Notes: generated by a model not told the origin, from the letters alone. Shown: positions 33,128 through 42,190, counted from the first letter of the stretch. The stretch is DNA of 64,000 nt from DASRDR01 sp963812945 [NCBI: uncultured Candidatus Rokubacteria bacterium] (GCA_963812945.1 CAWEXD010000008.1:1984001-2048000), one strand, 5' to 3'. Made by a program: numbers and translations.

Positions 33128-34666
33128 CTACTTCTTGCGCGGCATCGCGGTGAACATGCGGTCGATCTCGTCCCGCGGCGCGTCGTAGTCGATCCGGTTC
33201 GACACGCCCCACACCCCGCGGAGTCCCCACTTGAAGATCGCGGCGGCGTCGTCGTACATGAGCTTCTGGGCCTTGACGTAGATCTCGGCCCGTTTCTTCT
33301 GGTCGAGGGTCGACCGGCCGGCGTGGATCAGGTCGTCGAGCTCCTTGTTGCAGTAGTGGCTCCACACCTCGCCGCACTTGAAGTTGTCGAAGAGAATCGC
33401 GTCCGCGTCGAAGATCGAGTAGTACCCCCACGACCACAGCATCATCGGCGCGGCCTTGTTGTCCTTGATGCGTGCCACCAGGACCGTGTTGTCGCCGATG
33501 TAGTTCTGCTTGGCGCGGATCCCGGCCTTCGCCAGGTCGGCCACCATCGCCTCGGTGGTCTGCTGGGTGCCGGGCTCGACGATGGGCGGGCCGACGTCGA
33601 TCTGGATGTCGAGGCCGTTCGGGAAGCCGGCGTCGGCCAGGAGCTTCTTGGCCCGCGGGATGTCCTGCTTGTAGGGCTGGAGGGTGGGGTCCAGACCGAA
33701 GGCCATCGGGTTGATCGCGGTGGCCGTCCGGTCACCGAGGCCGTTCAGGACGTGCTTGATGATCGCGTCCATGTCGACGGCCAGGTTCGCCGCCTGGCGG
33801 ACGCGCCGGTCCTCCATCGGGTTCTTGCCGTTCCGGGCCGGCTGGTCGAGCTTGATGTACGCCGTCCTGAGAATCGGCGAGGTCACGACGCGCGCCTGGC
33901 CCGACTTGTTGATCACGTCCATCTGGTCCGGCGGCACGGCCTTGATGACGTCGACGCCGCCGGAGATCAGCTCGGCGATCTGGGTGGCCTGCTCCGGGAT
34001 GATCCGGATCCTTACGTGCTTGAAGTGCGGCTTCGTTCCCCAGTAGTCGTCGTTCCGGACCAGGAGGTGCTCCTGCTTCCGGTTCCAGCTGACGAACTTG
34101 TAGGGCCCGGTGCCGACCGGGTGATCCTGCATCCAGTCGTGCCCCTTCTCCTGGATGACCTTGGCCGACGCGATCGCCTGGGCTGTCATGCGCTCCACGA
34201 ACAGCGGATAGGGTCCGTCGGTCTTGAAGCGGACAGTGTAGTCGTCGACGACCTCCACGCTCTTGATCTTGGCGTGGTTCCCGCGGGCGCTCATCTTCTT
34301 GGCGGGGTCGAGGACGCGCTCGAACGTCGCCTTGACGTCCTTGGCCGAGAAGGGCGCGCCGTCGTGGAACTTGACGCCCTGGCGGAGCTTGACTTCCCAG
34401 GTCGTCTCGTCGAGAGCCCGCCACGACGTCGCCAGGCTCGGCCCGACCTTGCCGGTCTTCACGTCACGGGCGGCCAGGTGGTCGAAGACGTGGTACCCGA
34501 GGATGATCGCCTCGCGGAGCACCGAGTTGGGCGGGTCCCAGTTGTCGATGTCCGACTGGAGGGCGTAGACGAGCGTGTCGTCCTTCGTCTGGGCGGCCGT
34601 CCCGGTCGGGAGGGCGAGCCCCAGGGCGACGAGAAGCGCAGCGCCGAGGAGAGGTAGCCGGGTCAT
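33128..34666 (-). CDS. Family 5 extracellular solute-binding protein (DppA-like)
   Basis: A 512-residue periplasmic binding protein of peptide/nickel importers. ATG at 34666 follows AGGAGGA. The signal peptide has a leucine/alanine core and ends T-A-A-Q. Typical SBP_bac_5 blocks are L-A-T-S-W-R-A-L-D-E-T-T-W-E, G-V-K-F-H-D-G-A-P-F and V-G-T-G-P-Y-K-F-V-S-W. The ligand may be a peptide, opine or sugar. It heads the minus-strand system and is preceded by a good sigma-70 type promoter. Confidence 0.92.
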   Translation of the reverse strand: MTRLPLLGAALLVALGLALPTGTAAQTKDDTLVYALQSDIDNWDPPNSVLREAIILGYHVFDHLAARDVKTGKVGPSLATSWRALDETTWEVKLRQGVKFHDGAPFSAKDVKATFERVLDPAKKMSARGNHAKIKSVEVVDDYTVRFKTDGPYPLFVERMTAQAIASAKVIQEKGHDWMQDHPVGTGPYKFVSWNRKQEHLLVRNDDYWGTKPHFKHVRIRIIPEQATQIAELISGGVDVIKAVPPDQMDVINKSGQARVVTSPILRTAYIKLDQPARNGKNPMEDRRVRQAANLAVDMDAIIKHVLNGLGDRTATAINPMAFGLDPTLQPYKQDIPRAKKLLADAGFPNGLDIQIDVGPPIVEPGTQQTTEAMVADLAKAGIRAKQNYIGDNTVLVARIKDNKAAPMMLWSWGYYSIFDADAILFDNFKCGEVWSHYCNKELDDLIHAGRSTLDQKKRAEIYVKAQKLMYDDAAAIFKWGLRGVWGVSNRIDYDAPRDEIDRMFTAMPRKK

Positions 34667-34733
34667 GGTCTCCTCCTGTGAGGGCTTCGGGCGTGTCTCA
34701 ACGGAGGTGAAGTCCAGTCTGGCCGTGGCGGCC

Positions 34734-34763
34734 ATCGTAGCGAGGGTGATCATGGACTGTCAA
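34734..34763 (-). promoter_or_regulatory. Sigma-70 type promoter for the minus-strand Dpp-like operon
   Basis: On the minus strand a consensus TTGACA (34763-34758) is followed, 18 bases later, by TACGAT (34739-34734). The -10 box is about 67 bases before the ATG of the DppA-like gene. Confidence 0.6.
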
Positions 34764-34807
34764 CCGCGCGGCCGGCGGAGCCGGTCCTTCCGAGCATGCG
34801 CGGGCGG

Positions 34808-34816
34808 TGCTACACT
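34808..34816 (+). promoter_or_regulatory. Extended -10 element TGCTACACT
   Basis: TGCTACACT fits the TGnTAnnnT pattern and lies 62 bases before the GTG of the plus-strand DppA-like gene, in the 212-base divergent region it shares with the opposite promoter. Confidence 0.45.
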
Positions 34817-34878
34817 CCCGTCGTCGAGCCACCCGAAGCACGGCCACATCACGGCCACGCGTTGGCAGGAGGTGCCCC

Positions 34879-36471
34879 GTGAACACTCCCCTGACCCGTG
34901 TTCTCGTCGCGTCGCTCGTCCTCTTGTGGACCGGTCTCGTCGACGCCCAGACGAAGGACGTCCCCTTCACCTACCTGGAGGGGCAGGTCGTCACGACGAT
35001 CGACCCGGCCAAGCACACCGACGAGAGCTCGCATCACGCGATCATCAACATGTACGATCCCCTGCTCTACCCCAAGGTCGCGGAAGGCTCGATGGAGCCG
35101 GGGCCGCACGTCGCCGAGTCCTGGCGGGTGACCGATGGCGCCAAGACGTACACCTTCCAGATCCGGAAGGGCATTCGCTTCCACGACGGCAAGGAGCTGA
35201 CCGCGGACGACGTGGTCTTCTCCTTCCAGCGGATGGTGGCCCTCAAGAAGGGGTTCTCGTGGCTCTGGAACGGCGTCCTGACTCCCGAGCAGGTTCGCGC
35301 CTCGGCGTCGCATACGGTGGTGTTCACGCTGAGCCAGCCGTACGCCCCGTTCCTCTCCACCCTGACCCAGCTCTTCATCGTGAACCGCGACCAGGTCCTC
35401 GCCAACAAAAAGCCGGGGCCGTACGGCGACGCCGGCGACTACGGCGAGGCGTACCTCGGTGACAACGTCGCGGGGTCAGGCCCCTACACCAAGGAATCCT
35501 GGGACCGCGCGACCACCCTGGTGATGAAGGCCTTCCCGGCCTACTGGCGGGGATGGAAGCCCAACCAGATCACCCGCGTGATCTACCGCACCGTTCAGGA
35601 GGAGGCGACCATGCGGACGCTTCTTCTCGGCGGGCAGGCCGACATGATCGACCAGTGGCGGACGCCCACGACGTTCGAGCAGCTGAAGAAGACACCGGGC
35701 ATCGTCGTGGACGAGACGCCGAGCGCCCAGCTCTATCACATCCAGCTGAACACTCAGCGGGCGCCGCTGTCCGACGTCCGCGTCCGCAGAGCGCTCGCGG
35801 CGGCGTTCGACTACAGGACGGCCATCGAGCAGGTCTTCAAGGGCGCGGCCCTGGCGAAGGGCCCCCTGCCGAACCGGGTCTACGGCCACAGCGAGAAGGT
35901 CCAAGCCTACGCCCAGAACGTCGAGCAGGCCAAGAAGGAGCTGGCGGACGCAGGCGTCAAGCCCGGTCAGCTCACCTTCGACTACTGGTTTCCGACCGGG
36001 AACGAGCTCGGCCGGCAGATCGGCCTCCTCTTCCAGTCGAACCTCGCGGCCATCGGGGTCAAGCTGAACCTCAAGGAGACTCCGTGGGCCCAGATGGTCC
36101 AGGCGTCGGCCAACGCCGAGACCAACCCCGACGTGGCGTCGATCTTCGACACGCTCAAGTACCCGCACCCCGACAGCCACACCTATGGCATGTATCACCC
36201 CAGCGCGTGGGGAAGCTTCCGCACGATCAGCCGCTACAAGAACGACGAGGTCACCCGCGTCCTGGAGCAGGCGCGCGCGACCGTCGAGCGCGACGCGCAG
36301 CTCGCCCTGTACAAGCGGAGCCAGGATCTGGTCGTGCAGGACTACCCGAGCATCTACGTGGCCAACCCGATGCACCGCATCGCGTTCCGCGACTACGTCA
36401 AGGGCTACCGCTACGTCGGGCTCCTCGGCTACGACGTCGCGTTCTACGACTTCACCATCGACAAGAAGTAG
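34879..36471 (+). CDS. Family 5 extracellular solute-binding protein (DppA-like), second system
   Basis: A 530-residue periplasmic binding protein. GTG at 34879 follows AGGAGG. The signal peptide ends V-D-A-Q. Family blocks are V-A-E-S-W-R-V-T-D-G-A-K-T-Y, G-I-R-F-H-D-G-K-E-L-T-A-D-D-V and V-A-G-S-G-P-Y-T-K-E-S-W. It is clearly different from the divergent binding protein, so the two importers probably take different solutes. The two permease genes follow at 36514 and 37484. Confidence 0.92.
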   Translation: MNTPLTRVLVASLVLLWTGLVDAQTKDVPFTYLEGQVVTTIDPAKHTDESSHHAIINMYDPLLYPKVAEGSMEPGPHVAESWRVTDGAKTYTFQIRKGIRFHDGKELTADDVVFSFQRMVALKKGFSWLWNGVLTPEQVRASASHTVVFTLSQPYAPFLSTLTQLFIVNRDQVLANKKPGPYGDAGDYGEAYLGDNVAGSGPYTKESWDRATTLVMKAFPAYWRGWKPNQITRVIYRTVQEEATMRTLLLGGQADMIDQWRTPTTFEQLKKTPGIVVDETPSAQLYHIQLNTQRAPLSDVRVRRALAAAFDYRTAIEQVFKGAALAKGPLPNRVYGHSEKVQAYAQNVEQAKKELADAGVKPGQLTFDYWFPTGNELGRQIGLLFQSNLAAIGVKLNLKETPWAQMVQASANAETNPDVASIFDTLKYPHPDSHTYGMYHPSAWGSFRTISRYKNDEVTRVLEQARATVERDAQLALYKRSQDLVVQDYPSIYVANPMHRIAFRDYVKGYRYVGLLGYDVAFYDFTIDKK

Positions 36472-36513
36472 CGCCAGGCCGTGCGGGGGCGGCCCTCGCC
36501 GCCCCCGCGTCCC

Positions 36514-37512
36514 ATGCGCGAGTACCTCCTCCGCCGGCTGATCCAGGTCCTCCCCACCGTCTTCGGGCTCCTGGTCCTCATCTTCGTCGTCTCGCGGGTG
36601 ATGCCCGGCGACCCGGTCCGGCTCGCCCTCGGCCCGGAGGCCACCAAGGATCAGATCCAGGCCTACCAGGAGAAGCTGGGCCTCGACCGGCCCCTGCCCG
36701 CCCAGTTCGCGCATTACGCGGCCGGACTCCTCCGGGGGGACTTCGGCGAATCCATCCGGACCTACCGGGACGTGCGCCTCGACATCCGGGACTTCCTGCC
36801 CGCGACCGTCGAGCTGGTGACCACCGCGCTCGTCCTGGCGGTGTGCCTCGGAGTGCCCTTCGGGATCCTGTCCGCCGTGCGCCAGAACACGTGGCTGGAC
36901 AACCTCAGCCGGCTGATCGCGGTGCCCGGGGTCGCCTTGCCGCGCTTCTGGGTCGGCATCCTGCTGCAGGTGGGGCTAGCCTACCAGCTCGGCCTCTTCC
37001 CGATCGTGGGCCGGGCGGCCCGCGCGCCTCACACGATCACCGGCCTCTACCTGCTCGACGCCGTGCTGACCGGCGACGGCGGGGCCTTCCTCGACGCGGC
37101 CCGGCACCTCGTCCTTCCGGCCCTCACGCTCGCCCTGCCCACGCTCGCCCAGGTCTCGCGTCTCACCCGGGCCGCGATGATCGACGTGCTCCGGCGGCCC
37201 TTCATGCTCGTCCACGCCGCCTACGGCGTGCCCCCACGCCGGCTCGTGTGGCGCTACGGCCTCAGGAACGGGCTCACGTCGGTGCTGACCCTCGTGGGGA
37301 TGACGTACGGGGCGCTGATCGAGAACGCCTTTCTCGTGGAGGTGGTCTTCTCGTGGCCCGGCCTCTCCGCATACGGCGCGGCCGCGGTCCTCGCCAAGGA
37401 CTTCAACGCGGTGGTGGGCGTGACCCTCGTCGTGGGGCTCTCGTTCGTCCTCGCGAACGTGGTCGTGGACCTCCTGTACGGCTATGTCGATCCCCGCATC
37501 CGCTACAACTGA
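36514..37512 (+). CDS. Dipeptide/oligopeptide-type ABC transporter permease DppB-like, second system
   Basis: A 332-residue permease starting M-R-E-Y-L-L-R-R-L-I-Q-V-L-P-T-V-F-G at ATG 36514; a further upstream GTG at 36481 would add only proline-rich residues. The DppB blocks M-P-G-D-P-V, L-G-L-D-R-P-L-P-A-Q-F and G-D-F-G-E-S-I are present, with V-F-S-W-P-G-L near the C-terminus. It lies about 40 bases after the binding protein and overlaps the DppC-like gene by 29 bases. Confidence 0.9.
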   Translation: MREYLLRRLIQVLPTVFGLLVLIFVVSRVMPGDPVRLALGPEATKDQIQAYQEKLGLDRPLPAQFAHYAAGLLRGDFGESIRTYRDVRLDIRDFLPATVELVTTALVLAVCLGVPFGILSAVRQNTWLDNLSRLIAVPGVALPRFWVGILLQVGLAYQLGLFPIVGRAARAPHTITGLYLLDAVLTGDGGAFLDAARHLVLPALTLALPTLAQVSRLTRAAMIDVLRRPFMLVHAAYGVPPRRLVWRYGLRNGLTSVLTLVGMTYGALIENAFLVEVVFSWPGLSAYGAAAVLAKDFNAVVGVTLVVGLSFVLANVVVDLLYGYVDPRIRYN

Positions 37513-38389
37513 GCTCGCGGGCGTCCTCGGCGGCGCCCGGCCCCGGCGGCCGGCCCGGTGGGTCCGCCGCCTTCTCCGAAACCCCCTGTCGGCCGCGGGA
37601 GCCGCGATCGTCGTCCTCCTGGTGGCCTGTGCGCTGGCCCCCGGGCTCCTCGCGCCCTTTCCGGGCGACGCGGGCCCGAGCGTCCACTTCGACCGCGCCG
37701 CGCAGCCGCCCGGCCCCGTCCACTGGTTCGGGACCGACGAGGTCGGCCGCGACATCTTCAGCCGCACCGTGTTCGGGGCGCGGGTCTCCCTCGCCCTCGT
37801 GGTGGCGGTGCTCGGGATCGCGCTGGGCGTCGGCGTGCCCCTGGGCCTCGTCGCCGGGTACTGGAGCGGGCGCTGGCCGAGCACGGCGATCATGCGCGTG
37901 ACCGACGTCTTCCTGGCGGTGCCGCCCCTCGCGCTCGCCCTCGCGGTGACCGCCGCCTTCCGCCCGGACCTCTGGAGCGCGATGCTGGCCATCTCGTTCA
38001 CGTGGTGGCCGTGGTTCACGCGGCTCGTCTACGGGGAGGTCCTCTCGCGACGGGAGGAGCCCTACGTCGAGGCAGCCCGCGCCCTCGGGCAGCACGACCG
38101 CGTGATCCTGGTGCGCGAGATCCTGCCCAACATCGTGTCGCCAATCGTCGTGAAGGCGACGCTCGACGTGTCCTTCGTGATCCTGCTGGGCTCCGGGCTC
38201 GCCTTCCTCGGAGTGGGCGCCCAGGAGCCCACGCCGGACTGGGGAGCGATGGTGGCGCGCGGCCGGACGTTCCTGCCCGTGCACTGGTGGATGTCCACCA
38301 TGCCGGGGCTGGCGATCTTCGTGGCGGTGATGGGGTTCAACCTGCTCGGGGACGCGCTCCGCGACGCCCTGGACGTCTGGGAGCGGTAG
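37484..38389 (+). CDS. Dipeptide/oligopeptide-type ABC transporter permease DppC-like, second system
   Basis: A 301-residue permease. The DppC block F-G-T-D-E-V-G-R-D-I-F-S-R-T is near 80-93, and the cytoplasmic loop motif is A-A-R-A-L-G-Q-H-D-R-V-I-L-V-R-E-I-L-P-N. ATG at 37484 lies inside the end of the DppB-like gene. No ATPase gene follows; the next gene is a convergent glycosyltransferase. The system must borrow an ATPase encoded elsewhere, or its ATPase genes have been lost. Confidence 0.9.
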   Translation: MSIPASATTELAGVLGGARPRRPARWVRRLLRNPLSAAGAAIVVLLVACALAPGLLAPFPGDAGPSVHFDRAAQPPGPVHWFGTDEVGRDIFSRTVFGARVSLALVVAVLGIALGVGVPLGLVAGYWSGRWPSTAIMRVTDVFLAVPPLALALAVTAAFRPDLWSAMLAISFTWWPWFTRLVYGEVLSRREEPYVEAARALGQHDRVILVREILPNIVSPIVVKATLDVSFVILLGSGLAFLGVGAQEPTPDWGAMVARGRTFLPVHWWMSTMPGLAIFVAVMGFNLLGDALRDALDVWER

Positions 38390-38473
38390 GCCCGCGTCGC
38401 GGCCACAGGGCCGGTGATCGCCGCATCATCCCGGTCCAGTGAACGGCGTCGCGCCGGCCCTATGCAGCGTCCG

Positions 38474-39400
38474 CTACTGGATGGGAACTCGACCGAGGTC
38501 CGGGTCGATGGGCAGCCGGATTCCGAAGGCCGCCTCCAGCCCATCCACCGAGCACGCGTCAGAGCGCGCATCCCCCGAGGGGCCGAGCCGACCCGCATTT
38601 CGCCCGTGGATGACGCGAAGCCACATCGCCTCGGTGGAGGTTTGCCGCACCGGAGCGAACTCGGCAGCGAGGCGATGGTCCACACAGCGGGCCGTCGCGG
38701 GCAACCAGCCGATCAGGCGGCGCGTGCCGTGCCGCACGCTCGCCGGGAGGCGACCGGCGGAGCGCCCAAGACGGAGCCAGCGATCCGCCGAGGCGAGGAT
38801 ACGGAGCGGCCCCGCCGCAAGTGCCTGGCACGCCCGGCGTCCCCGCGCCGTGATCTCGACGCGCTCGACGAGGGAAAGGAACGGATTGCTGTCATGCGAG
38901 TAGCGCAGCATCTTGGGCCGGCCCCCGGTCAGGACGAGCGCGAAGCCTTCGGGAAAGTTCAGGAACTCCGGCGTCGTTTCACCCACCGTGGCCCGAATCC
39001 GGGCCATGGCGGTCCGGTGGATGGCATCGTCGTTGTCGAGGCGAGTGGTGAGCAGGAGCTCGGTCGAGGGATCCAGCAGCGCGCCGATGACGGCGCTGAA
39101 CGGCTCCGCCCGCCAGAGCGGGGTGACGTTCGTCATTCCGGCCGTGAGCTGACGGAAGCGCTCCCGGTGCGCCTCGGGGGTCGCCGGGTCGAAGCGGACC
39201 AGCCACCGGAAGCGCGGGTCGGTCTGACACCGGACCGAGGGCAGGCAGAACGTCTCGAAAAGCCGCCACCGGTGCTCCAGCCAGTCCGAGGTCAGCGTCG
39301 TCCGTCCGTGAACGTCGCGCGTCCACCCGAGCCGCACGTTGAAGTTGGTGAGGAGGAAGTGCTCGATGGCTCGCGGCCGGGCTGCATCCATCCCAGTCAT
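38474..39400 (-). CDS. Putative rhamnosyltransferase-like glycosyltransferase
   Basis: A 308-residue protein matching the pattern of the putative rhamnosyl transferase family. It has H-F-L-L-T-N-F-N-V-R near the start, W-L-E-H-R-W-R-L-F-E-T-F-C-L-P-S-V, then F-R-W-L-V-R-F-D, and T-T-R-L-D-N-D-D-A-I, where D-N-D-D is the likely metal/nucleotide-sugar site. No signal peptide or membrane segment is seen. ATG at 39400. It is divergent from a second glycosyltransferase, which suggests a surface-glycan or glycolipid role. The acceptor is unknown. Confidence 0.75.
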   Translation of the reverse strand: MTGMDAARPRAIEHFLLTNFNVRLGWTRDVHGRTTLTSDWLEHRWRLFETFCLPSVRCQTDPRFRWLVRFDPATPEAHRERFRQLTAGMTNVTPLWRAEPFSAVIGALLDPSTELLLTTRLDNDDAIHRTAMARIRATVGETTPEFLNFPEGFALVLTGGRPKMLRYSHDSNPFLSLVERVEITARGRRACQALAAGPLRILASADRWLRLGRSAGRLPASVRHGTRRLIGWLPATARCVDHRLAAEFAPVRQTSTEAMWLRVIHGRNAGRLGPSGDARSDACSVDGLEAAFGIRLPIDPDLGRVPIQ

Positions 39401-39503
39401 GGTTGACCCGCAGCACCTCTCGATCCCGACGGCGGGATCGGTGCGTCACGCCTCCCGGCCGGAGGCCGGACCGATAACGAGATCGTGCGGCGTTCGCGCC
39501 TGA

Positions 39504-39512
39504 ATCCTAGCA
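39504..39512 (-). promoter_or_regulatory. Extended -10 element TGCTAGGAT
   Basis: On the minus strand TGCTAGGAT fits the TGnTAnnnT motif and lies about 103 bases before the ATG of the rhamnosyltransferase-like gene, in the 188-base divergent spacer. Confidence 0.4.
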
Positions 39513-39588
39513 TCACGGCCGCGCCGTCGCTTTCTCGACATGGCGGCCTTGCTACGAGGGTGTCTGCCATCCGTGGCACAATCCCCGG

Positions 39589-40809
39589 GTGAGGAACGGG
39601 AGCGCCACCGTGACCCTTCCGCCGGGGCATGCTCGCCGCCACATCGCCCTGTTCTCGAACGATCCCTCGGGGCTAGGGCACCTGAGCCGCACCCTCAAGA
39701 TCGCCCGGTACCTGCGCGATCGATGGCCGGAGAGCCGCCAGCTGATCGTGACCGGCTCGCCTGGGGTCGAGATCCTGCCTTTTCCCGAAGGCGCGGAGCT
39801 GCTGAAGCTTCCGTCCATCACGTCGAGCGGCTTCCGGAAGCACACCGCTCGGTACCTGCCGATCAGCTTCGAGCAGATCCGGGATCTCCGGCGGGACCTG
39901 ATGCTGGACCTCGCGCGCCACTATCAGCCCGACGTCGCCCTGATCGACCACTTGCCGGCTGGCCCGGGCGGCGATCTGCTGCCCTGCCTTCGCGAGATGA
40001 AGGCGCGCTCCCCCCGCACGCGCCTGGTTCTCGGCCTCCGCGACGTCATTTACGAGCCCGAGATGCTCCGGAGGGCCTGGGACGCCGAGGGTATCTACCA
40101 GCTGCTCGACGAGCTCTACGACCTGATCCTGGTCTACTGCCCGCGCGAGGTTCTCGACACGGTCGAGACGTACGGGTTCCCCCCGGCGGTCGCCAAGAAG
40201 ACGCACCACGTCGGCTACCTTGGGGCCAGCCGCACCGAGGCCAGCCCGGACGTCGTGCGAGCCCGGCTCGGACTCGGGACCGGCCGCCTCGTCGTGGTCA
40301 CCGTCGGCGGGGGCGACAGGGGACTGAGCCTCCTCCACACGATGGTCGAGGGGCTGGAGCTGATGCCGGAGCCTCTCCCCTTCGACTGCGTCCTGGTGTG
40401 CGGCCCTCTGACCTCGAGCGCCGGCGTGAACGAGCTGCGGCAGAAGGTGCGCCACCGGCCCGGGCTCCACGTGCTCCACCGCACGCCGGACCTGATCGAC
40501 TGCATGGCGGCGGCGGATCTGGTCGTCGCGACCGCGGGCTACAACTCGGTGTGCGAGATCCTGGCGCTGGATCGGCCGGCGATCCTGGTTCCTCAGGCGT
40601 TCGAGATCGGCGAGCAGCCGCTCCGGGCCCAGCTCTTGAGCCGGCTCGGGCTCTTCCGCGCCATCCAGCCAGCCGACCTGAGCCCGGCTCGCCTGCTGAC
40701 GGCCGTCCTCGAGATCCTCGAGGATCCGCCCCCGGCTCGACCACCCGTTGACCTCGGCGGCCTGGCGACCACGGCGGCCGAGCTGGAACGCCTGCTGGAT
40801 GGAGCATAG
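39589..40809 (+). CDS. MurG-like (GT28/GT-B) glycosyltransferase
   Basis: A 406-residue GT-B protein. The N-terminal domain begins I-A-L-F-S-N-D-P-S-G-L-G-H-L-S-R, where the G-L-G-H-L-S-R loop is typical of the GT28/MurG and undecaprenyl group. The C-terminal domain has V-V-V-T-V-G-G-G-D-R-G and D-L-V-V-A-T-A-G-Y-N-S-V-C-E-I-L-A-L, with P-A-I-L-V-P. This resembles nucleotide-sugar binding in MurG, but murG itself is normally in the dcw cluster. The start is GTG 39589. It ends four bases before the kinase gene, so the pair is an operon. The product may be a glycoside that is also phosphorylated. Confidence 0.8.
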   Translation: MRNGSATVTLPPGHARRHIALFSNDPSGLGHLSRTLKIARYLRDRWPESRQLIVTGSPGVEILPFPEGAELLKLPSITSSGFRKHTARYLPISFEQIRDLRRDLMLDLARHYQPDVALIDHLPAGPGGDLLPCLREMKARSPRTRLVLGLRDVIYEPEMLRRAWDAEGIYQLLDELYDLILVYCPREVLDTVETYGFPPAVAKKTHHVGYLGASRTEASPDVVRARLGLGTGRLVVVTVGGGDRGLSLLHTMVEGLELMPEPLPFDCVLVCGPLTSSAGVNELRQKVRHRPGLHVLHRTPDLIDCMAAADLVVATAGYNSVCEILALDRPAILVPQAFEIGEQPLRAQLLSRLGLFRAIQPADLSPARLLTAVLEILEDPPPARPPVDLGGLATTAAELERLLDGA

Positions 40810-40813
40810 CCGG

Positions 40814-41770
40814 ATGCAGAAGCCAGGCGTGAGCGGCGGCTGTTCCGGTCCCCCCGTCGACCTCGGCCCGGCGACCGGCGCGCTCCTTGCGACGATCGGG
40901 ATTCCGGTGCGCGCGGTGGTGGCCCTGCCCGGCTTCTGGCCCGTCGGGCCACCGCACGGCAGCTACCGGCTCGACCTGGTGGACGGCCGGACGGTGAAGC
41001 TCCGCCAGTCGATCTCGACGGCCCGGGCGCGAGAGTACGCCCTCCTCGTCCGAGACATGGCCGACCCCCGCCTGGTTCGAGTCCTCGCCCGGCGGCTCGA
41101 CCTCACTCTGGAGGAGTGGGTGCCGGGAGTGAGCCTGGAGAAGGCGGCGATCCGAGACGAGCACGTCACGGCCGGCGCAGCTCTGCTGGGGAGCATCCAC
41201 GCCGTCGAGCGCACGGGGGCTCGCGCCGTTGGGGAGACGGCCCCGACACGGCCGGTGCGGGAGGCCCTCGAGACGGACCTACGGACTCTCTGCGATGTCG
41301 GGGCCATCGACGAGGACCGGGCACGGCAGCTTCTCACGGCAGCGGCCAGACATGACCCGCGCGTCGCCGCCACGAGCGTCATCCACAAGGACCTCTGCCC
41401 GGAGAACCTGGTAGTCGATTCGCACGGGATGCTCCGCGCCGTCGACAACGAGTGGATGACGATCGGGCCGACGGGCTTCGATCTAGCTCGAACGTGGTAT
41501 CGATGGCCCATGCCCGCCCGGATGTGGCGGACATTCCTGTCGGTGTACGCACGATTCGCCGACCCGGGGCCCGCGCTGGAGCATTTCACCTTCTGGAGGA
41601 TCGCGGTGGTCGCGAAGAGCGCCCGTGTGCGCATCACGCGACAACTGGCAGGCACCGATGTCGCCCTCCAGGGTCTCGCCGAGCTGGCCGACGAGGCCGG
41701 GGGGACGCGGCCCGAGCCTGTCTCGGGCCGTTTCGCCGGAGTGGCGACGCGGAGACGGAGACCCGCTTGA
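40814..41770 (+). CDS. Aminoglycoside phosphotransferase/choline kinase-fold protein
   Basis: A 318-residue kinase-fold protein. The catalytic loop is H191-K-D-L-C-P-E-N198 and the metal site is D211-N-E in A-V-D-N-E-W. The N-lobe has the short V-K-L-R strand carrying the ATP-binding lysine near 62. ATG 40814 is chosen over the overlapping ATG at 40799. It directly follows the MurG-like gene. Proteins of this fold phosphorylate sugars, choline or antibiotics. Its neighbours suggest a sugar or glycolipid substrate; a resistance role is not supported by anything in the sequence. Confidence 0.78.
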   Translation: MQKPGVSGGCSGPPVDLGPATGALLATIGIPVRAVVALPGFWPVGPPHGSYRLDLVDGRTVKLRQSISTARAREYALLVRDMADPRLVRVLARRLDLTLEEWVPGVSLEKAAIRDEHVTAGAALLGSIHAVERTGARAVGETAPTRPVREALETDLRTLCDVGAIDEDRARQLLTAAARHDPRVAATSVIHKDLCPENLVVDSHGMLRAVDNEWMTIGPTGFDLARTWYRWPMPARMWRTFLSVYARFADPGPALEHFTFWRIAVVAKSARVRITRQLAGTDVALQGLAELADEAGGTRPEPVSGRFAGVATRRRRPA

Positions 41771-41940
41771 CGACTGGCTGGCTTTTGGTTCCCTCGTCGG
41801 CGGGTCTCGAGACACCGCGCGCGAGCGCGGTGCTCTGAGGCGTCGAGCTGGCGAGGGAGCACGGACCCGCGGCAGCTCGACGCTCCCAGCGCCGGCGCTG
41901 CCCTGTCGACTCTCGACCGTCCTGGACCGCTCGCCCGCTC

Positions 41941-41984
41941 GTCCGCCCAGTCCTGCCACCGAATGAGTGCTCGGCCGGAACGGG
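41941..41984. repeat. Direct repeat copy 1 (about 44 bp, diverged)
   Basis: This segment, with CAGTCCTGCCACCGAA followed by GCTCGGCCGGAACGGGG, reappears at 42191-42235 with a few substitutions and short indels. Copy 1 ends just before a TTGACG box ahead of the decayed gene; copy 2 interrupts that gene. The surrounding 41771-42345 region otherwise holds only the pseudogene. Confidence 0.6.
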
Positions 41985-42061
41985 GCGTCTTGACGGCACC
42001 GGGGCCTCTGCTTCTCTCATAGGCGGGTTCGAGACTCCACCTCGCACGACAGGAGGCACGC

Positions 42062-42190
42062 GTGAAGGCCTATCGACTCTCGTGGTGGGAGCCTGGGGTC
42101 GCCGTGCGCTGCTGACACCGCCCGCTGTCGCCGACTGCCGATGGCGCGTATCACTGCAACCTCCGGGGGCACAGCATCGTCGTGGATTTC
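42062..42190 (+). pseudogene. Decayed paralogue of the small secreted protein encoded at 43499-43966
   Basis: The region 41990-42190 aligns with 43424-43620. Both have TTGACGGC, then CGGGTTCGAGA, then a CAGGAGG ribosome site and an A/GTGAA start. Further on, the segment encoding Y-H-C-N-L-R-G-H-S-I-V-V-D-F matches Y-H-C-S-L-S-G-G-N-G-I-I-V-D-F of the intact gene. In between, the frame from GTG 42062 is closed by a TGA after 17 codons and the signal peptide is scrambled. Similarity stops where repeat copy 2 begins. No functional product is expected. Confidence 0.6.

Noticed and set aside
40814-41770. Aminoglycoside resistance gene
   Set aside because: Only the general APH fold is visible. The gene is coupled to a glycosyltransferase and there is no mobile element or resistance context.
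42023-42050. GGTTCGAGA (also at 43461) as a tRNA T-loop
   Set aside because: The flanking bases do not form a 5-bp T-stem, and no acceptor, D or anticodon arms can be drawn. Both copies are explained as the duplicated leader of the secreted protein gene.
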